This document shows positions 51,121 through 58,383 of a stretch of 64,000 bases of DNA, one piece after another. Made by a program: the position numbers and the translations under genes. The DNA comes from Larkinella terrae (GTDB lineage Bacteria > Bacteroidota > Bacteroidia > Cytophagales > Spirosomataceae), in contig NZ_WJXZ01000002.1 in NCBI RefSeq assembly GCF_009668025.1, positions 186,001-250,000 on the forward strand, given 5' to 3'. Within the stretch, counting starts at the first letter, position 1; each line of letters starts with the position of its first letter. The notes under the pieces are model-generated. The model was not told the DNA's origin and made no database searches. It saw only the letters and a program-made list of their open reading frames with translations.

Positions 51121-52233
51121 ATGCATAAACTGATTTTAGGCCTGGCAGGTATTTGTCTGTTGGTTGCGCTTGGAATGATTGTCACCGGTAATATTCCGAT
51201 GGCAGGACCTTTTCTGATTGCCTTCTTTCTGGCCGTCGCCATCGGGTTTCGGGGTTTCGACAACCTGAAAGGCTTTTCCTACACGGTGATGATTTTTGCG
51301 GCTGTCACCACGGCCTTATTTTATCCGACGTATTTTGTTTCGTATAACGGATTCAAATTCAGTAAGTTAATTACGCCATTGATTCAGCTCATCATGTTTG
51401 GGATGGGCACGTCGATGAGCCTCAACGATTTTGTGGGTGTGGTCAAAATGCCGCGTGGAGTATTGATCGGCGTCGTCAGTCACTTCATCATCATGCCTTC
51501 CATTGGGTTTACGCTGGCGAGCATCAGCGGTTTGCCGCCCGAAATTGCCGCCGGGATTATCCTGATTGGCTGTTCGCCGAACGGTATGGCGTCCAACGTA
51601 ATCTCGTATCTGGCGAAAGCTAACCTGGCCTTATCCATCACGATTACGGCCATTTCCACCATGATGGCGCCCTTCGTTACCCCGGTTTTGATGCGGATGC
51701 TGGCGGGCGCTTTCGTCGAAATCGATACGCTGGCGATGATGTGGGACATTACCAAAATGGTGATTCTGCCAATCGGCGCGGGTTTGTTGTTCAACCGGTT
51801 TTTGAGCGGAAAAGCCAAATGGCTCGACGATGCCATGCCGTATGTGTCGATGTTTGGGATCACCTTTATCATTGTCATTATTACCTCGGCGGGCCGCGAT
51901 AGCCTGCTATCCATTGGGCCTACGTTGCTGGGTCTGGTACTGCTCCACAACCTGTCCGGTTATTTTCTGGGCTACTGGTCGGGTCGTTTGTTCCGGATGA
52001 GCGAACGCGACTGCCGCACCATTGCCATTGAAGTGGGCATGCAAAACGGCGGTCTGGCGTCGGGCATTGCCAACCAGATGGGAAAAATGGCGACGGTGGG
52101 CTTGGCTCCGGCCATTTTCGGGCCGTTGATGAACATTACCGGTTCCATTCTGGCGTCGTGGTGGCACCGCCGGATGCCCAAAGAAGAGCGGGATGCTCCG
52201 CAGGAAGTCGTGCACGGCCACCGGAGTTTATAG
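51121..52233 (+). CDS. BASS-family (bile acid:sodium symporter type) organic-acid transporter
   Basis: 370 residues from ATG 51121 with about nine or ten membrane helices. The SBF/BASS family pattern is visible: LIQLIMFGMGTSMSLNDF, HFIIMPSIGFTLA, LIGCSPNGMASNVISYLAKANLALS (the conserved crossover/substrate region) and EVGMQNGGLASGIANQMG. Members import organic anions such as bile acids, pyruvate or ketopantoate with sodium. In this context it could import the acid product of the periplasmic reactions. Its gene has its own promoter candidate and is followed by two hairpins. Confidence 0.9.
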   Translation: MHKLILGLAGICLLVALGMIVTGNIPMAGPFLIAFFLAVAIGFRGFDNLKGFSYTVMIFAAVTTALFYPTYFVSYNGFKFSKLITPLIQLIMFGMGTSMSLNDFVGVVKMPRGVLIGVVSHFIIMPSIGFTLASISGLPPEIAAGIILIGCSPNGMASNVISYLAKANLALSITITAISTMMAPFVTPVLMRMLAGAFVEIDTLAMMWDITKMVILPIGAGLLFNRFLSGKAKWLDDAMPYVSMFGITFIIVIITSAGRDSLLSIGPTLLGLVLLHNLSGYFLGYWSGRLFRMSERDCRTIAIEVGMQNGGLASGIANQMGKMATVGLAPAIFGPLMNITGSILASWWHRRMPKEERDAPQEVVHGHRSL

Positions 52234-52283
52234 GTTTTATTCTGTTTAAAGATTGTCCAAAAATAGTAAATCATGTTTTCTAT

Positions 52284-52353
52284 GTTGCCCCCAACCCCCT
52301 AAAGGGGGCTTTAGGACACCGATTAAAGTCCCCTTTAGGGGGTTGGGGGCAAC
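52284..52353. repeat. Inverted repeat of the CCCCCAACCCCCT family
   Basis: Arms 52284-52313 and 52324-52353 pair over 30 bases with one mismatch and a ten-base loop. The arm GTTGCCCCCAACCCCCTAAA matches the family at 49587 and 57545. Confidence 0.9.
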
Positions 52354-52393
52354 GCGAAAGAAGGGAAATTATAAAGTTTAGACAGTCACTGAA

Positions 52394-52457
52394 AGTTTAT
52401 GGTTTACTGTTTATAGTTGAGATTAAACGATAGACCTTGAACTATAAACCATGAACT
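52394..52457. repeat. Imperfect AT-rich inverted repeat
   Basis: AGTTTATGGTTTA plus TAGTT in the left arm pairs with AACTATAAACCATGAACT (52440-52457), with a seven-base insertion. It is the second hairpin in the 238-base gap between the transporter and the SMP-30 gene, which has no coding content. Confidence 0.6.
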
Positions 52458-52471
52458 AACCAACCCTATTG

Positions 52472-53380
52472 ATGAAAAAAGTATCGCTTGTTGTTGCCAC
52501 TTCGCTGACGGGACTTGGCCTGTTTCTGGCTTCGGCGAAAACCGCTGAAGACTTGTTCAAATCAGCGGTTTTTACACCGGTGAACGGTTTTACGTCCGGC
52601 GTTGAAGGTCCGGCGGTGGATAAATCGGGGACGGTTTATGCCGTTAATTTTGGGAAACAGGGCACCATCGGCCAGATTACGCCGACAGGAGAAGCCAGCG
52701 TGTTCGTCGAATTGCCCGAAGGCAGCATCGGCAACGGGATTCGGTTCAGTAAAAAAGGCGATATGTTCATCGCCGATTACCCCAGGCATAACATTCTGAA
52801 AGTGGCAGCTGGCACAAAAACCGTCAGTGTTTTTGCCAACGAACCGCGCATGAACCAGCCCAACGACATTGCGATCGACAGCAAGGACCGGCTTTACGCG
52901 AGCGATCCGAGCTGGAAGAACAATACGGGCAACATCTGGCGAATCGACACGGACGGCAAGGTAACTGCGCTGGAGGAAAACATGGGGACCACCAACGGCA
53001 TTGAGGTGAGTCCTGACGATAAAAGGCTGTACGTCAACGAGTCGAACCAGCGGAAAGTCTGGGTATACGATCTGTCGGCGAGTGGTCAGGTCAGCAACAA
53101 ACGGCTGCTGATCGAGTTCCCGGATTTTGGCATGGACGGCATGCGCTGCGACGCCGACGGCAATTTGTACATCGCCCGGTTTGGCAAAGGAACCGTTGCC
53201 AAAGTGTCTCCGGATGGCAAAGTGGTGCAGGAAATCCAACTGATCGGCAAGCGCCCGACGAACATCTGTTTTGGCGGCAAAGACGGTCGCACGGCCTACG
53301 TAACCCTCCAGGATCAGGGCAATCTCGAGAGCTTCCGGGTTGATAAACCGGGCCGGGAGTGGGCGATGCGGAAAAAGTAA
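52472..53380 (+). CDS. Exported SMP-30/gluconolactonase-family protein
   Basis: 302 residues from ATG 52472 with an N-terminal signal (MKKVSLVVATSLTGLGLFLASAK). Propeller metal ligands of SMP-30: GVEGPAVDKSGTVY (Glu), NQPNDIAIDSKDRLYASD (Asn, Asp), TTNGIEVSPDDKRLY (Asn), FGMDGMRCDADGNLY (Asp). It would open sugar lactones in the periplasm, the direct products of the quinoprotein dehydrogenases encoded upstream. It ends the aminosugar-like block. The cytoplasmic relative at 13467 shares the ligands but not the signal. Confidence 0.88.
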   Translation: MKKVSLVVATSLTGLGLFLASAKTAEDLFKSAVFTPVNGFTSGVEGPAVDKSGTVYAVNFGKQGTIGQITPTGEASVFVELPEGSIGNGIRFSKKGDMFIADYPRHNILKVAAGTKTVSVFANEPRMNQPNDIAIDSKDRLYASDPSWKNNTGNIWRIDTDGKVTALEENMGTTNGIEVSPDDKRLYVNESNQRKVWVYDLSASGQVSNKRLLIEFPDFGMDGMRCDADGNLYIARFGKGTVAKVSPDGKVVQEIQLIGKRPTNICFGGKDGRTAYVTLQDQGNLESFRVDKPGREWAMRKK

Positions 53381-53405
53381 AACCGCCAACAAGTTACCCT
53401 GAAAA

Positions 53406-53813
53406 TTAGTTGATCCAGTTTTCCAATTGGATACGATCCAGATTTTCAAAATCGCGGGTATTGCGCGTAACTAACGTATGATTGTGCGTAATGGCAGTTG
53501 ATCCAATTAGCAGGTCAAATTCTGCGACAGGCCTTCCCAATCGCTTCAGGAGAGATTTCTGACGGGCGTATTCATCAAAACTCGGGCCGATCAACAAGAT
53601 CCGGTCTGAAAATGCGCTGCGCAACCAGTTAAGATTTTCCCGGTTTTTGGCACGGCGATCCAGGGCGCTATTTTCGACGCCGTAAACCAACTCGGCAATT
53701 GTAATTTCGGAAAGGAAGCAGGAGACAAGGCCGACCAGGTTAATTTATTGTTCCAGATTATATTGCCCTTTGAATAAATGAATGCAAATATTCGTATCCA
53801 GTAAATAACTCAT
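53406..53813 (-). pseudogene. vapC: VapC-type PIN-domain toxin gene with an in-frame stop
   Basis: Read from ATG 53813 the frame gives MSYLLDTNICIHLFKGQYN..., a PIN-domain start with the catalytic DTN, then hits TAA at codon 23 (53747-53745) where related toxins usually have Lys. After the stop the same frame continues without shift for 112 codons: SEITIAELVYGVENSA, then FDLLIGSTAITHNHTLVTRNTRDF, carrying the remaining PIN acidic residues. The remnant is otherwise full length (136 codons with stop). A single A-to-T change could restore it. A TTG at 53690 could start a truncated product lacking the first acidic residue. It overlaps the antitoxin gene by four bases. Confidence 0.85.
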
Positions 53814-54046
53814 AATTCAACATCTCGCGGCTGATCATTACGCGCACTGTAGATCATGTCTACTAGTTCATCACCGGTTTCTTCACCTTCCCAACTTCCG
53901 AAAAATTTCTTCAAAGCTTCTTGCTGATGAGCTTCTTTGGGATCAGTGTGCTTCTCAGAAAAGGGTACACCAAGTTGCTTTGCAAATTCTTTGACCTGTT
54001 CGAAGACGGTATCATTCTGCGTTTCAATAATGATGGTATGGGTCAT
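53810..54046 (-). CDS. vapB: VapB-like antitoxin
   Basis: 78 residues, MTHTIIIETQNDTVFEQVKEF..., with acidic C-terminus (GDELVDMIYSARNDQPRDVEL), the size and shape of type II antitoxins paired with PIN toxins in Bacteroidota and Cyanobacteria. It has no obvious helix-turn-helix or AbrB pattern that I can name. A strong Shine-Dalgarno sequence precedes it, which is uncommon for this phylum. It overlaps the toxin start as ATGA. With the toxin broken, it may persist as an orphan. Confidence 0.8.
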   Translation of the reverse strand: MTHTIIIETQNDTVFEQVKEFAKQLGVPFSEKHTDPKEAHQQEALKKFFGSWEGEETGDELVDMIYSARNDQPRDVEL

Positions 54047-54051
54047 AGCGG

Positions 54052-54060
54052 CCTCCTTTC
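54052..54060 (-). promoter_or_regulatory. Strong Shine-Dalgarno sequence of the antitoxin gene
   Basis: Minus strand GAAAGGAGG ends five bases before the ATG. Most genes here lack such a site, so it marks the toxin-antitoxin module as foreign or highly translated. Confidence 0.7.
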
Positions 54061-54094
54061 TGTTGAAATGACCAATGCGATCAGAATTCTAATT

Positions 54095-54314
54095 TAACGT
54101 GAACTATGAGATTTGGTGATTGATTATGAGTCGATTAAGTGCCATAGGCACGACATGTTTGTAGAAAAGCCGTTACCAAATGCCTCCCGCGTGCCTTTAG
54201 GTATGCTACAGCCTAAACTGATTGCGTACCTAAAGGCACGCTTAGTAGCTCAAATTGACATTTTTCTACAAACATTCAACCGCTACGCGGTCAAAAATCT
54301 CATAGTTGGCGTTA
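54095..54314. mobile_element. MITE-like 220-bp inverted-repeat element
   Basis: Outer ends TAACGTGAACTATGAGATTT (54095-54114) and its near complement at 54295-54314 pair over 20 bases with two mismatches. Inside, ATGTTTGTAGAAAA and GCGTGCCTTTAGGTA in the left half recur inverted in the right half around a short loop near 54215. No transposase is encoded. It lies between the toxin-antitoxin module and the REC-CRP regulator gene; no target-site duplication could be confirmed. This accounts for the 341-base gap without a gene. Confidence 0.7.
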
Positions 54315-54387
54315 ATTTACTGTAAATACAGGGCTTAAGCAATTTTAGCTATCTAGCAAACCGCTCTCAACGGCCTTTGTCGCTCTT

Positions 54388-55443
54388 TTACCAGCGCGAA
54401 CGCTTCAGTTTTTCGGGCTGGAGCACGCGGATGTTTGTGCCGGCAATGTCGATCAAACCGTCGGATTTAAACTCGCTCAGCGTTCGGATCAGCGACTCCG
54501 TTGCTGTTCCCACCATAGCCGCCAGGTCATCCCGCGAAAATTGAATAACCGGTTGATTATTATCGCTTTGCAGGTTTTCGTGAAGCCGAAGCAGGGTATC
54601 GGCCACCCGTCGACGCAACGAACTGTACGCCATGTTCAGCAGTTGTTGTTCGCGGTCAGATACCCGATTGGCGAGCAGTTGAACAAACCGCTTGGCCACT
54701 TCGCCGTCGCGCGAAAGCAGATCGATAAAGATTTCCTTCGGAATATAAACCAGTTCGGAATCTTCGAGCGTCACGGCCGAATCCGTGTGATCGGATTGCT
54801 CCAGCAGATTGACGTACCCGAAAAAGTCGCCCGGCTGATACAGCCCTGTAATAAATTCCTTCCCGTCGGCATTGGTTTTGAACGTTTTGACCCGACCCGC
54901 CTGCACAAAATAGAGCCGCGTCGGTTCATCGCCTTCCGAGTAAATAAACTGCTTTTTCTTGACGAAATGCCCTTTCCGGTCCTCCGTCAGGGCGTCAATG
55001 CCGGTCAGGGTATGGGCGTCGTCCAAAAATTGTCCCAAACCGTCTTTGGTCGGTTCGTAGGTGGGTCGCATCTGATCGAAACGTTTGAGCCGGCCTTCCA
55101 CCGCGTTCAGCAATTCAATTTCGTCGAACGGTTTGGTCAGGTAATCATCGGCGCCCATTTCCATGCCCCGGCGGAAGTCGGCCCGCTCGGTTTTAGCGGT
55201 CAGAAAAATGAACGGAATGCCCGACAATTCCGGGTTTTTGTTGAAAATATGCAGCACGCCGTAGCCATCCAGCACGGGCATCATGATGTCGCAAATCACG
55301 AGATCGGGCTTCGTTTTCAACGCTTTCTCCACACCAATTTTACCGTTTTCGGCCGTCAGAACCTGGTAACTGGCGAGTTCCAGAATCTCGGCGGTATTTT
55401 CCCGAATGTCGTCGTTATCTTCAATGAGCAGAATCGTCTTCAT
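54388..55443 (-). CDS. Response regulator with receiver plus Crp/Fnr-type DNA-binding module
   Basis: 351 residues. Receiver domain at 1-120 with D52 in LVICDIMMPVLDG and YLTKPFDE (lysine near 104). A cyclic-nucleotide-binding-like barrel follows at about 155-270 (IYSEGDEPTRLYFVQAGRVKTF, GLYQPGDFFGYVNLL), and a C-terminal Crp winged helix (VIQFSRDDLAAMVGTATESLIRTLSEF). This REC-Crp fusion is known in some Cytophagales. It would couple phosphorylation to Crp-like promoter control. Its gene begins inside the last codons of the upstream PAS kinase (23-base overlap), so the two are one system. Confidence 0.92.
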   Translation of the reverse strand: MKTILLIEDNDDIRENTAEILELASYQVLTAENGKIGVEKALKTKPDLVICDIMMPVLDGYGVLHIFNKNPELSGIPFIFLTAKTERADFRRGMEMGADDYLTKPFDEIELLNAVEGRLKRFDQMRPTYEPTKDGLGQFLDDAHTLTGIDALTEDRKGHFVKKKQFIYSEGDEPTRLYFVQAGRVKTFKTNADGKEFITGLYQPGDFFGYVNLLEQSDHTDSAVTLEDSELVYIPKEIFIDLLSRDGEVAKRFVQLLANRVSDREQQLLNMAYSSLRRRVADTLLRLHENLQSDNNQPVIQFSRDDLAAMVGTATESLIRTLSEFKSDGLIDIAGTNIRVLQPEKLKRSRW

Positions 55444-56638
55444 AACTAAATGATAGAATTACGGTGGTTCCGTGGTTGAGCTTACTTTGGAAATCGATGG
55501 TGCCGTTCAGCAGAGCTAAATATTGGGCGACGATGTGGAGACCCAAACCGGTTCCCTGAATCGTGGTGACGTTTTTGGCTCGGTAAAACCGCTCGAACAA
55601 ATGCTTCTGATCTTCCTCCGACATGCCGATGCCTTCATCCTGAATCGAAATCCGAACCTGACCGTCGCGGCACCAGAGGCTGACGCGGATCGGTTTGTGT
55701 TCGCCGGAATATTTAATGGCGTTCGACAGCAGATTCACCAGCATCTTGCGGATCAGCGACGGGTCGAGCCAGACTTTTCCGACGCAGTCCCGTTCGATCT
55801 GAATTGTCTGACCTTGCTTGAGCATGCTCTGGAGGTCGGCCACGACGTTGTTTACCAGTTCGTTAAGGTCAAAGAGCGAATACGATGCTTCGATTTTACC
55901 TTCTTCCAGTTTGCCCACCGACAGAAATTCCTCCAGAATGTCGTTCAGGTGATTGACCGACGCCTTGATGCGCTGGATGTGGCGGGTTCGTTTGTCCTGC
56001 TGCTCGGTGGTCGTGTATTTATTCAGCAAATCGGCGGAGGTGAGAATGGCGCTCAGGGGCGTTCGGAACTCGTGCGACGCCATCGAGACAAAGCGCGATT
56101 TCAGTTCGCCCAGTTCGCGTTCAGTCGCCAGCGCCTTGGAAAGTTCGTCTTTTGACAGTTCCAGCTGGTGCAACGTCACCATGAGCGCATTCGTCCGGTC
56201 GGCCACTTTTTGCTCCAGTTCGGCGTTCAGTTGCTCAATACGGTTTTTCTGTTCGATGAGCGACTGCTCCGCTTCCTTTTTGTAGGTCGTATCGATGATG
56301 TAGGCAACAATATACAGTTGCTCATCCTGGTAAAAATAGCTCAGGCTGATTTCGGCCGGAAACAGCGAACCGTCTTTGCGTTTGACGTACAGATCGCGTC
56401 CGTGGCCCATGGGCCGTACTTCCGGGTGCGCATTGAATGATTTCCGGAGGTTTTTGTGGAGGTGGACCAGCGAATTCGGCACCAGCAGTTCAATGGTTTG
56501 TCCCACCATTTCAGCTTCCGAATACCCAAAGAGTTTCTGGGCAAAGTGGCTCACCGAAATCATCCGCCCGTGGCTGTTGGACAGGATAATACCGATGGTG
56601 GCATTGGCAAAAACGGCAGAAAACAGGTCGGTCATCAT
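55421..56638 (-). CDS. PAS-domain cytoplasmic histidine kinase
   Basis: 405 residues from ATG 56638; a longer frame runs into the divergent promoter region. PAS domain at about 5-120 (IGIILSNSHGRMISVSHFAQKLFGYSEAEMVGQ, LYVKRKDGSLFPAEISLSYF), coiled linker, HisKA with phospho-acceptor H189 in SMASHEFRTPLSA, and ATPase (LLSNAIKYSG, DEGIGMSE, GTGLGLHIV). No membrane helices, so it senses a cytoplasmic cue, possibly redox or oxygen through PAS, which is an inference. It overlaps the REC-Crp gene and is divergent from a thioredoxin-like gene. Confidence 0.93.
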   Translation of the reverse strand: MMTDLFSAVFANATIGIILSNSHGRMISVSHFAQKLFGYSEAEMVGQTIELLVPNSLVHLHKNLRKSFNAHPEVRPMGHGRDLYVKRKDGSLFPAEISLSYFYQDEQLYIVAYIIDTTYKKEAEQSLIEQKNRIEQLNAELEQKVADRTNALMVTLHQLELSKDELSKALATERELGELKSRFVSMASHEFRTPLSAILTSADLLNKYTTTEQQDKRTRHIQRIKASVNHLNDILEEFLSVGKLEEGKIEASYSLFDLNELVNNVVADLQSMLKQGQTIQIERDCVGKVWLDPSLIRKMLVNLLSNAIKYSGEHKPIRVSLWCRDGQVRISIQDEGIGMSEEDQKHLFERFYRAKNVTTIQGTGLGLHIVAQYLALLNGTIDFQSKLNHGTTVILSFSYEDDSAH

Positions 56639-56807
56639 ACGGTTCGATCCGGTAGGCTGCAAAGAAAACCGTATCCCGGAATTTGTCGCAAGGTAAACAG
56701 GAAAAAAGACGTAACGACTGATAACGATCAGGTGGCTAGCCAACCGATCTCATGGTCTGGGAGCCGTAAAGGTGGCAATTTTACCGGAAAACGAATCATC
56801 TTGTTAC

Positions 56808-57128
56808 ATGGAAACGACTCTTTTTCGGCCACTCATTGTTCCGGCCAAAACCGCGGTTCTGCTGGTCTTTGTGCCTGATTCGATCCCGCAGCAGGCAAGG
56901 GTCAATCAGGTTCTGGAGCGGGTCGGAGCAGAGTTAGGGGAAAGCATTCGAATTACGCGCGTCGATGAAGTTGTTCATCCTGAGGTAGTTCTGAGCTTTC
57001 GAATTCAACGACTCCCTTCCTTCGTCTTATTGAAACACGGAATGGAAATCTGGCGGTATAGCGGTTTGCTTGACGCCCAGGAATTAATCGGGCTGTTGAC
57101 TGTTCAATTGCAGGAAGTAAAGGAATGA
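56808..57128 (+). CDS. Thioredoxin-fold protein without any cysteine
   Basis: 106 residues from ATG 56808. The second half reads like a thioredoxin: strand ESIRITRVDE, helix, cis-Pro segment SFRIQRLPSFVLLKHGMEIWRYSG with P70, and final helix ELIGLLTVQL. The position of the CGPC motif is occupied by PDSIPQ (about 24-29), and the protein contains no Cys, so it cannot perform disulfide exchange. It may be a chaperone-like or sensory partner. It is divergent from the PAS kinase gene with a 169-base gap. The family assignment is a pattern judgement. Confidence 0.6.
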   Translation: METTLFRPLIVPAKTAVLLVFVPDSIPQQARVNQVLERVGAELGESIRITRVDEVVHPEVVLSFRIQRLPSFVLLKHGMEIWRYSGLLDAQELIGLLTVQLQEVKE

Positions 57129-57214
57129 AAAGCAGAATGCAAAAGTGTTTTTATAAGTAAAGTAGTAATCCTGACTAGCTGTTTGGAAACGTAAAAGGCG
57201 TGTCGTTAAAACAA

Positions 57215-57249
57215 AACACTGTCGGAGTCTAAACCGCTCCGGCAGTGTT
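57215..57249 (-). terminator. Hairpin resembling a minus-strand terminator
   Basis: AACACTGTCGGAG (57215-57227) and CTCCGGCAGTGTT (57237-57249) pair with one wobble. On the minus strand it is followed by TTGTTTTAA. It is 87 bases past the thioredoxin-like stop on the plus strand, where no T-run follows. See the separate finding on a possible small RNA. Confidence 0.5.
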
Positions 57250-57377
57250 CCCAGCTTACCATCTTACTCAAAACAAATCCAACGCACCAGGTATCATGCT
57301 CCGATAAATACGGTTTTAGCTTCTTTTGGCTATCAAGTGTAGTTTTTACGACTTGGTTGGAAAATTACAATGAGGAA

Positions 57378-57421
57378 CTAAAAATGAGCTTAGGAACACC
57401 TTAGAATTAGCTTAGAAAGGG
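57378..57421. promoter_or_regulatory. Array of 11-bp phased CTTAG direct repeats
   Basis: CTTAGGAACAC, CTTAGAATTAG and CTTAGAAAGGG start at 57389, 57400 and 57411, exactly 11 bases apart; a weaker CTAAA lies at 57378. Direct repeats of a helical turn are typical for OmpR-family regulator binding sites. A matching array is at 61244. The whole stretch 57129-57714 (586 bases) has no gene; besides this it holds the hairpin at 57215 and the inverted repeat at 57545. Confidence 0.6.
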
Positions 57422-57544
57422 CGTTTTTATCGATTTGTTCGCAGGATTGACAGTTTGAATGCAGAAAAACCGGCTGGCAAGATTTTACAATGTGAATAAC
57501 TGCAGATAGAGACTGTTTAAAATTTAAATTTACTCGATTGCATC

Positions 57545-57633
57545 TTACTCCGGCTTGCCCCCAACCCCCTGAAGGGGGCTTTAAAAACTGGATGCTAAAG
57601 CCCCCTTCAGGGGGTTGGGGCAAGCCGGAGTAA
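57545..57633. repeat. Inverted repeat of the CCCCCAACCCCCT family
   Basis: Arms 57545-57583 and 57596-57633 pair over 38 bases with one single-base gap. The arm contains CTCCGGCTTGCCCCCAACCC. It lies between the CTTAG array and the cupin gene. Confidence 0.9.
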
Positions 57634-57714
57634 AATTGAAAGCTCAAAATCACAACGTTAAACAGGTTCATAAAAAAGGGGTAATGCGTTTACACCACCC
57701 CCGAAAATTCAAAC

Positions 57715-58179
57715 TCAGGCGTACTGGATTCCGTAGCGCGCCGAAGTTTCCATGATCACATTCAGAACCTCGGCCGGGGGTGGTCCCTGCGGCAAAACGG
57801 CCTCCGAAACGTCTTCACTTAATTCATAAAAGAATCCCTCAAAATAACCGGGAGTCAGATACAAAAGGACTTTGGCCGTCGGCGTCACCACCTCAAAAGC
57901 GTGCGGAATCATGCGGGGCAGGAAAATCGTATCGCCCGCTTTCGCGTCGATCAGCTGCTCTCCGATGGTAAACCGCATCGTGCCTTCCTGAATGTAAAAA
58001 AGCTCATCCTCGCGCTCGTGGAGGTGTTTGGGCGGTTCAAAACCCCGCCGGATTTCCGCTTCGATCAATGAAAAGGTGCCGTTGGTTTGTTCTGTCGTAA
58101 CGCGAAAAGTCATCAAATGTCCGTGGTGCATCCGAACATCCCCGGCCTGAACACCGGTTTTTGCCTGTGAAGTTGTCAT
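57715..58179 (-). CDS. Cupin-domain protein
   Basis: 154 residues from ATG 58179. One cupin domain: motif 1 GFEPPKHLHEREDELFYIQEG with the HxH/E/D-type metal residues, motif 2 DTIFLPRMIPHAFEVV with the second His. Small single-domain cupins include oxygenases, isomerases and binding proteins; no function can be named. It is divergent from a TetR regulator whose operator lies in the shared 204-base region, so it might be controlled by it. Confidence 0.88.
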   Translation of the reverse strand: MTTSQAKTGVQAGDVRMHHGHLMTFRVTTEQTNGTFSLIEAEIRRGFEPPKHLHEREDELFYIQEGTMRFTIGEQLIDAKAGDTIFLPRMIPHAFEVVTPTAKVLLYLTPGYFEGFFYELSEDVSEAVLPQGPPPAEVLNVIMETSARYGIQYA

Positions 58180-58328
58180 TAAATTAAAAGTAAGTGTGAA
58201 TAACTGCGGCAAAGTTGGTTCACACGCTGGAAGGAGCAGGGGACAACCGGGGCAAAACGGTAGAAAAAGGACGTGAAACCGGTATGCGATTCCCTGAAAC
58301 GGAATTGAAATTTAATTGATGCCGCCCG

Positions 58329-58358
58329 TTGGATGCATTCAATCCCGGCTTATCTTTA
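58329..58358 (+). promoter_or_regulatory. Promoter of the TetR operon
   Basis: TTG (58329-58331), exactly 19 bases, then TATCTTTA (58351-58358), one mismatch from TAnnTTTG. The operator palindrome begins at the next base, so the repressor would cover the transcription start. Confidence 0.65.
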
Positions 58359-58374
58359 TTGACTGATCAGTCAA
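58359..58374. promoter_or_regulatory. TetR operator palindrome
   Basis: TTGACTGATCAGTCAA is a perfect 16-base palindrome located 10 bases before the TetR start codon and directly after the -7 box. The inner TGACTGATCAGTCA resembles many TetR-family operators. Autoregulation is the natural reading. Confidence 0.75.
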
Positions 58375-58383
58375 TCCGAACGA

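Noticed and set aside
54113-54325. 70-codon frame inside the MITE-like element
   Set aside because: It is made of inverted repeat DNA, begins and ends with element ends, and has no recognisable protein pattern.
57390-57671. 93-codon minus-strand frame in the gap before the cupin gene
   Set aside because: It is composed of the CCCCCAACCCCCT inverted repeat and the CTTAG array; translated repeats give the apparent protein.
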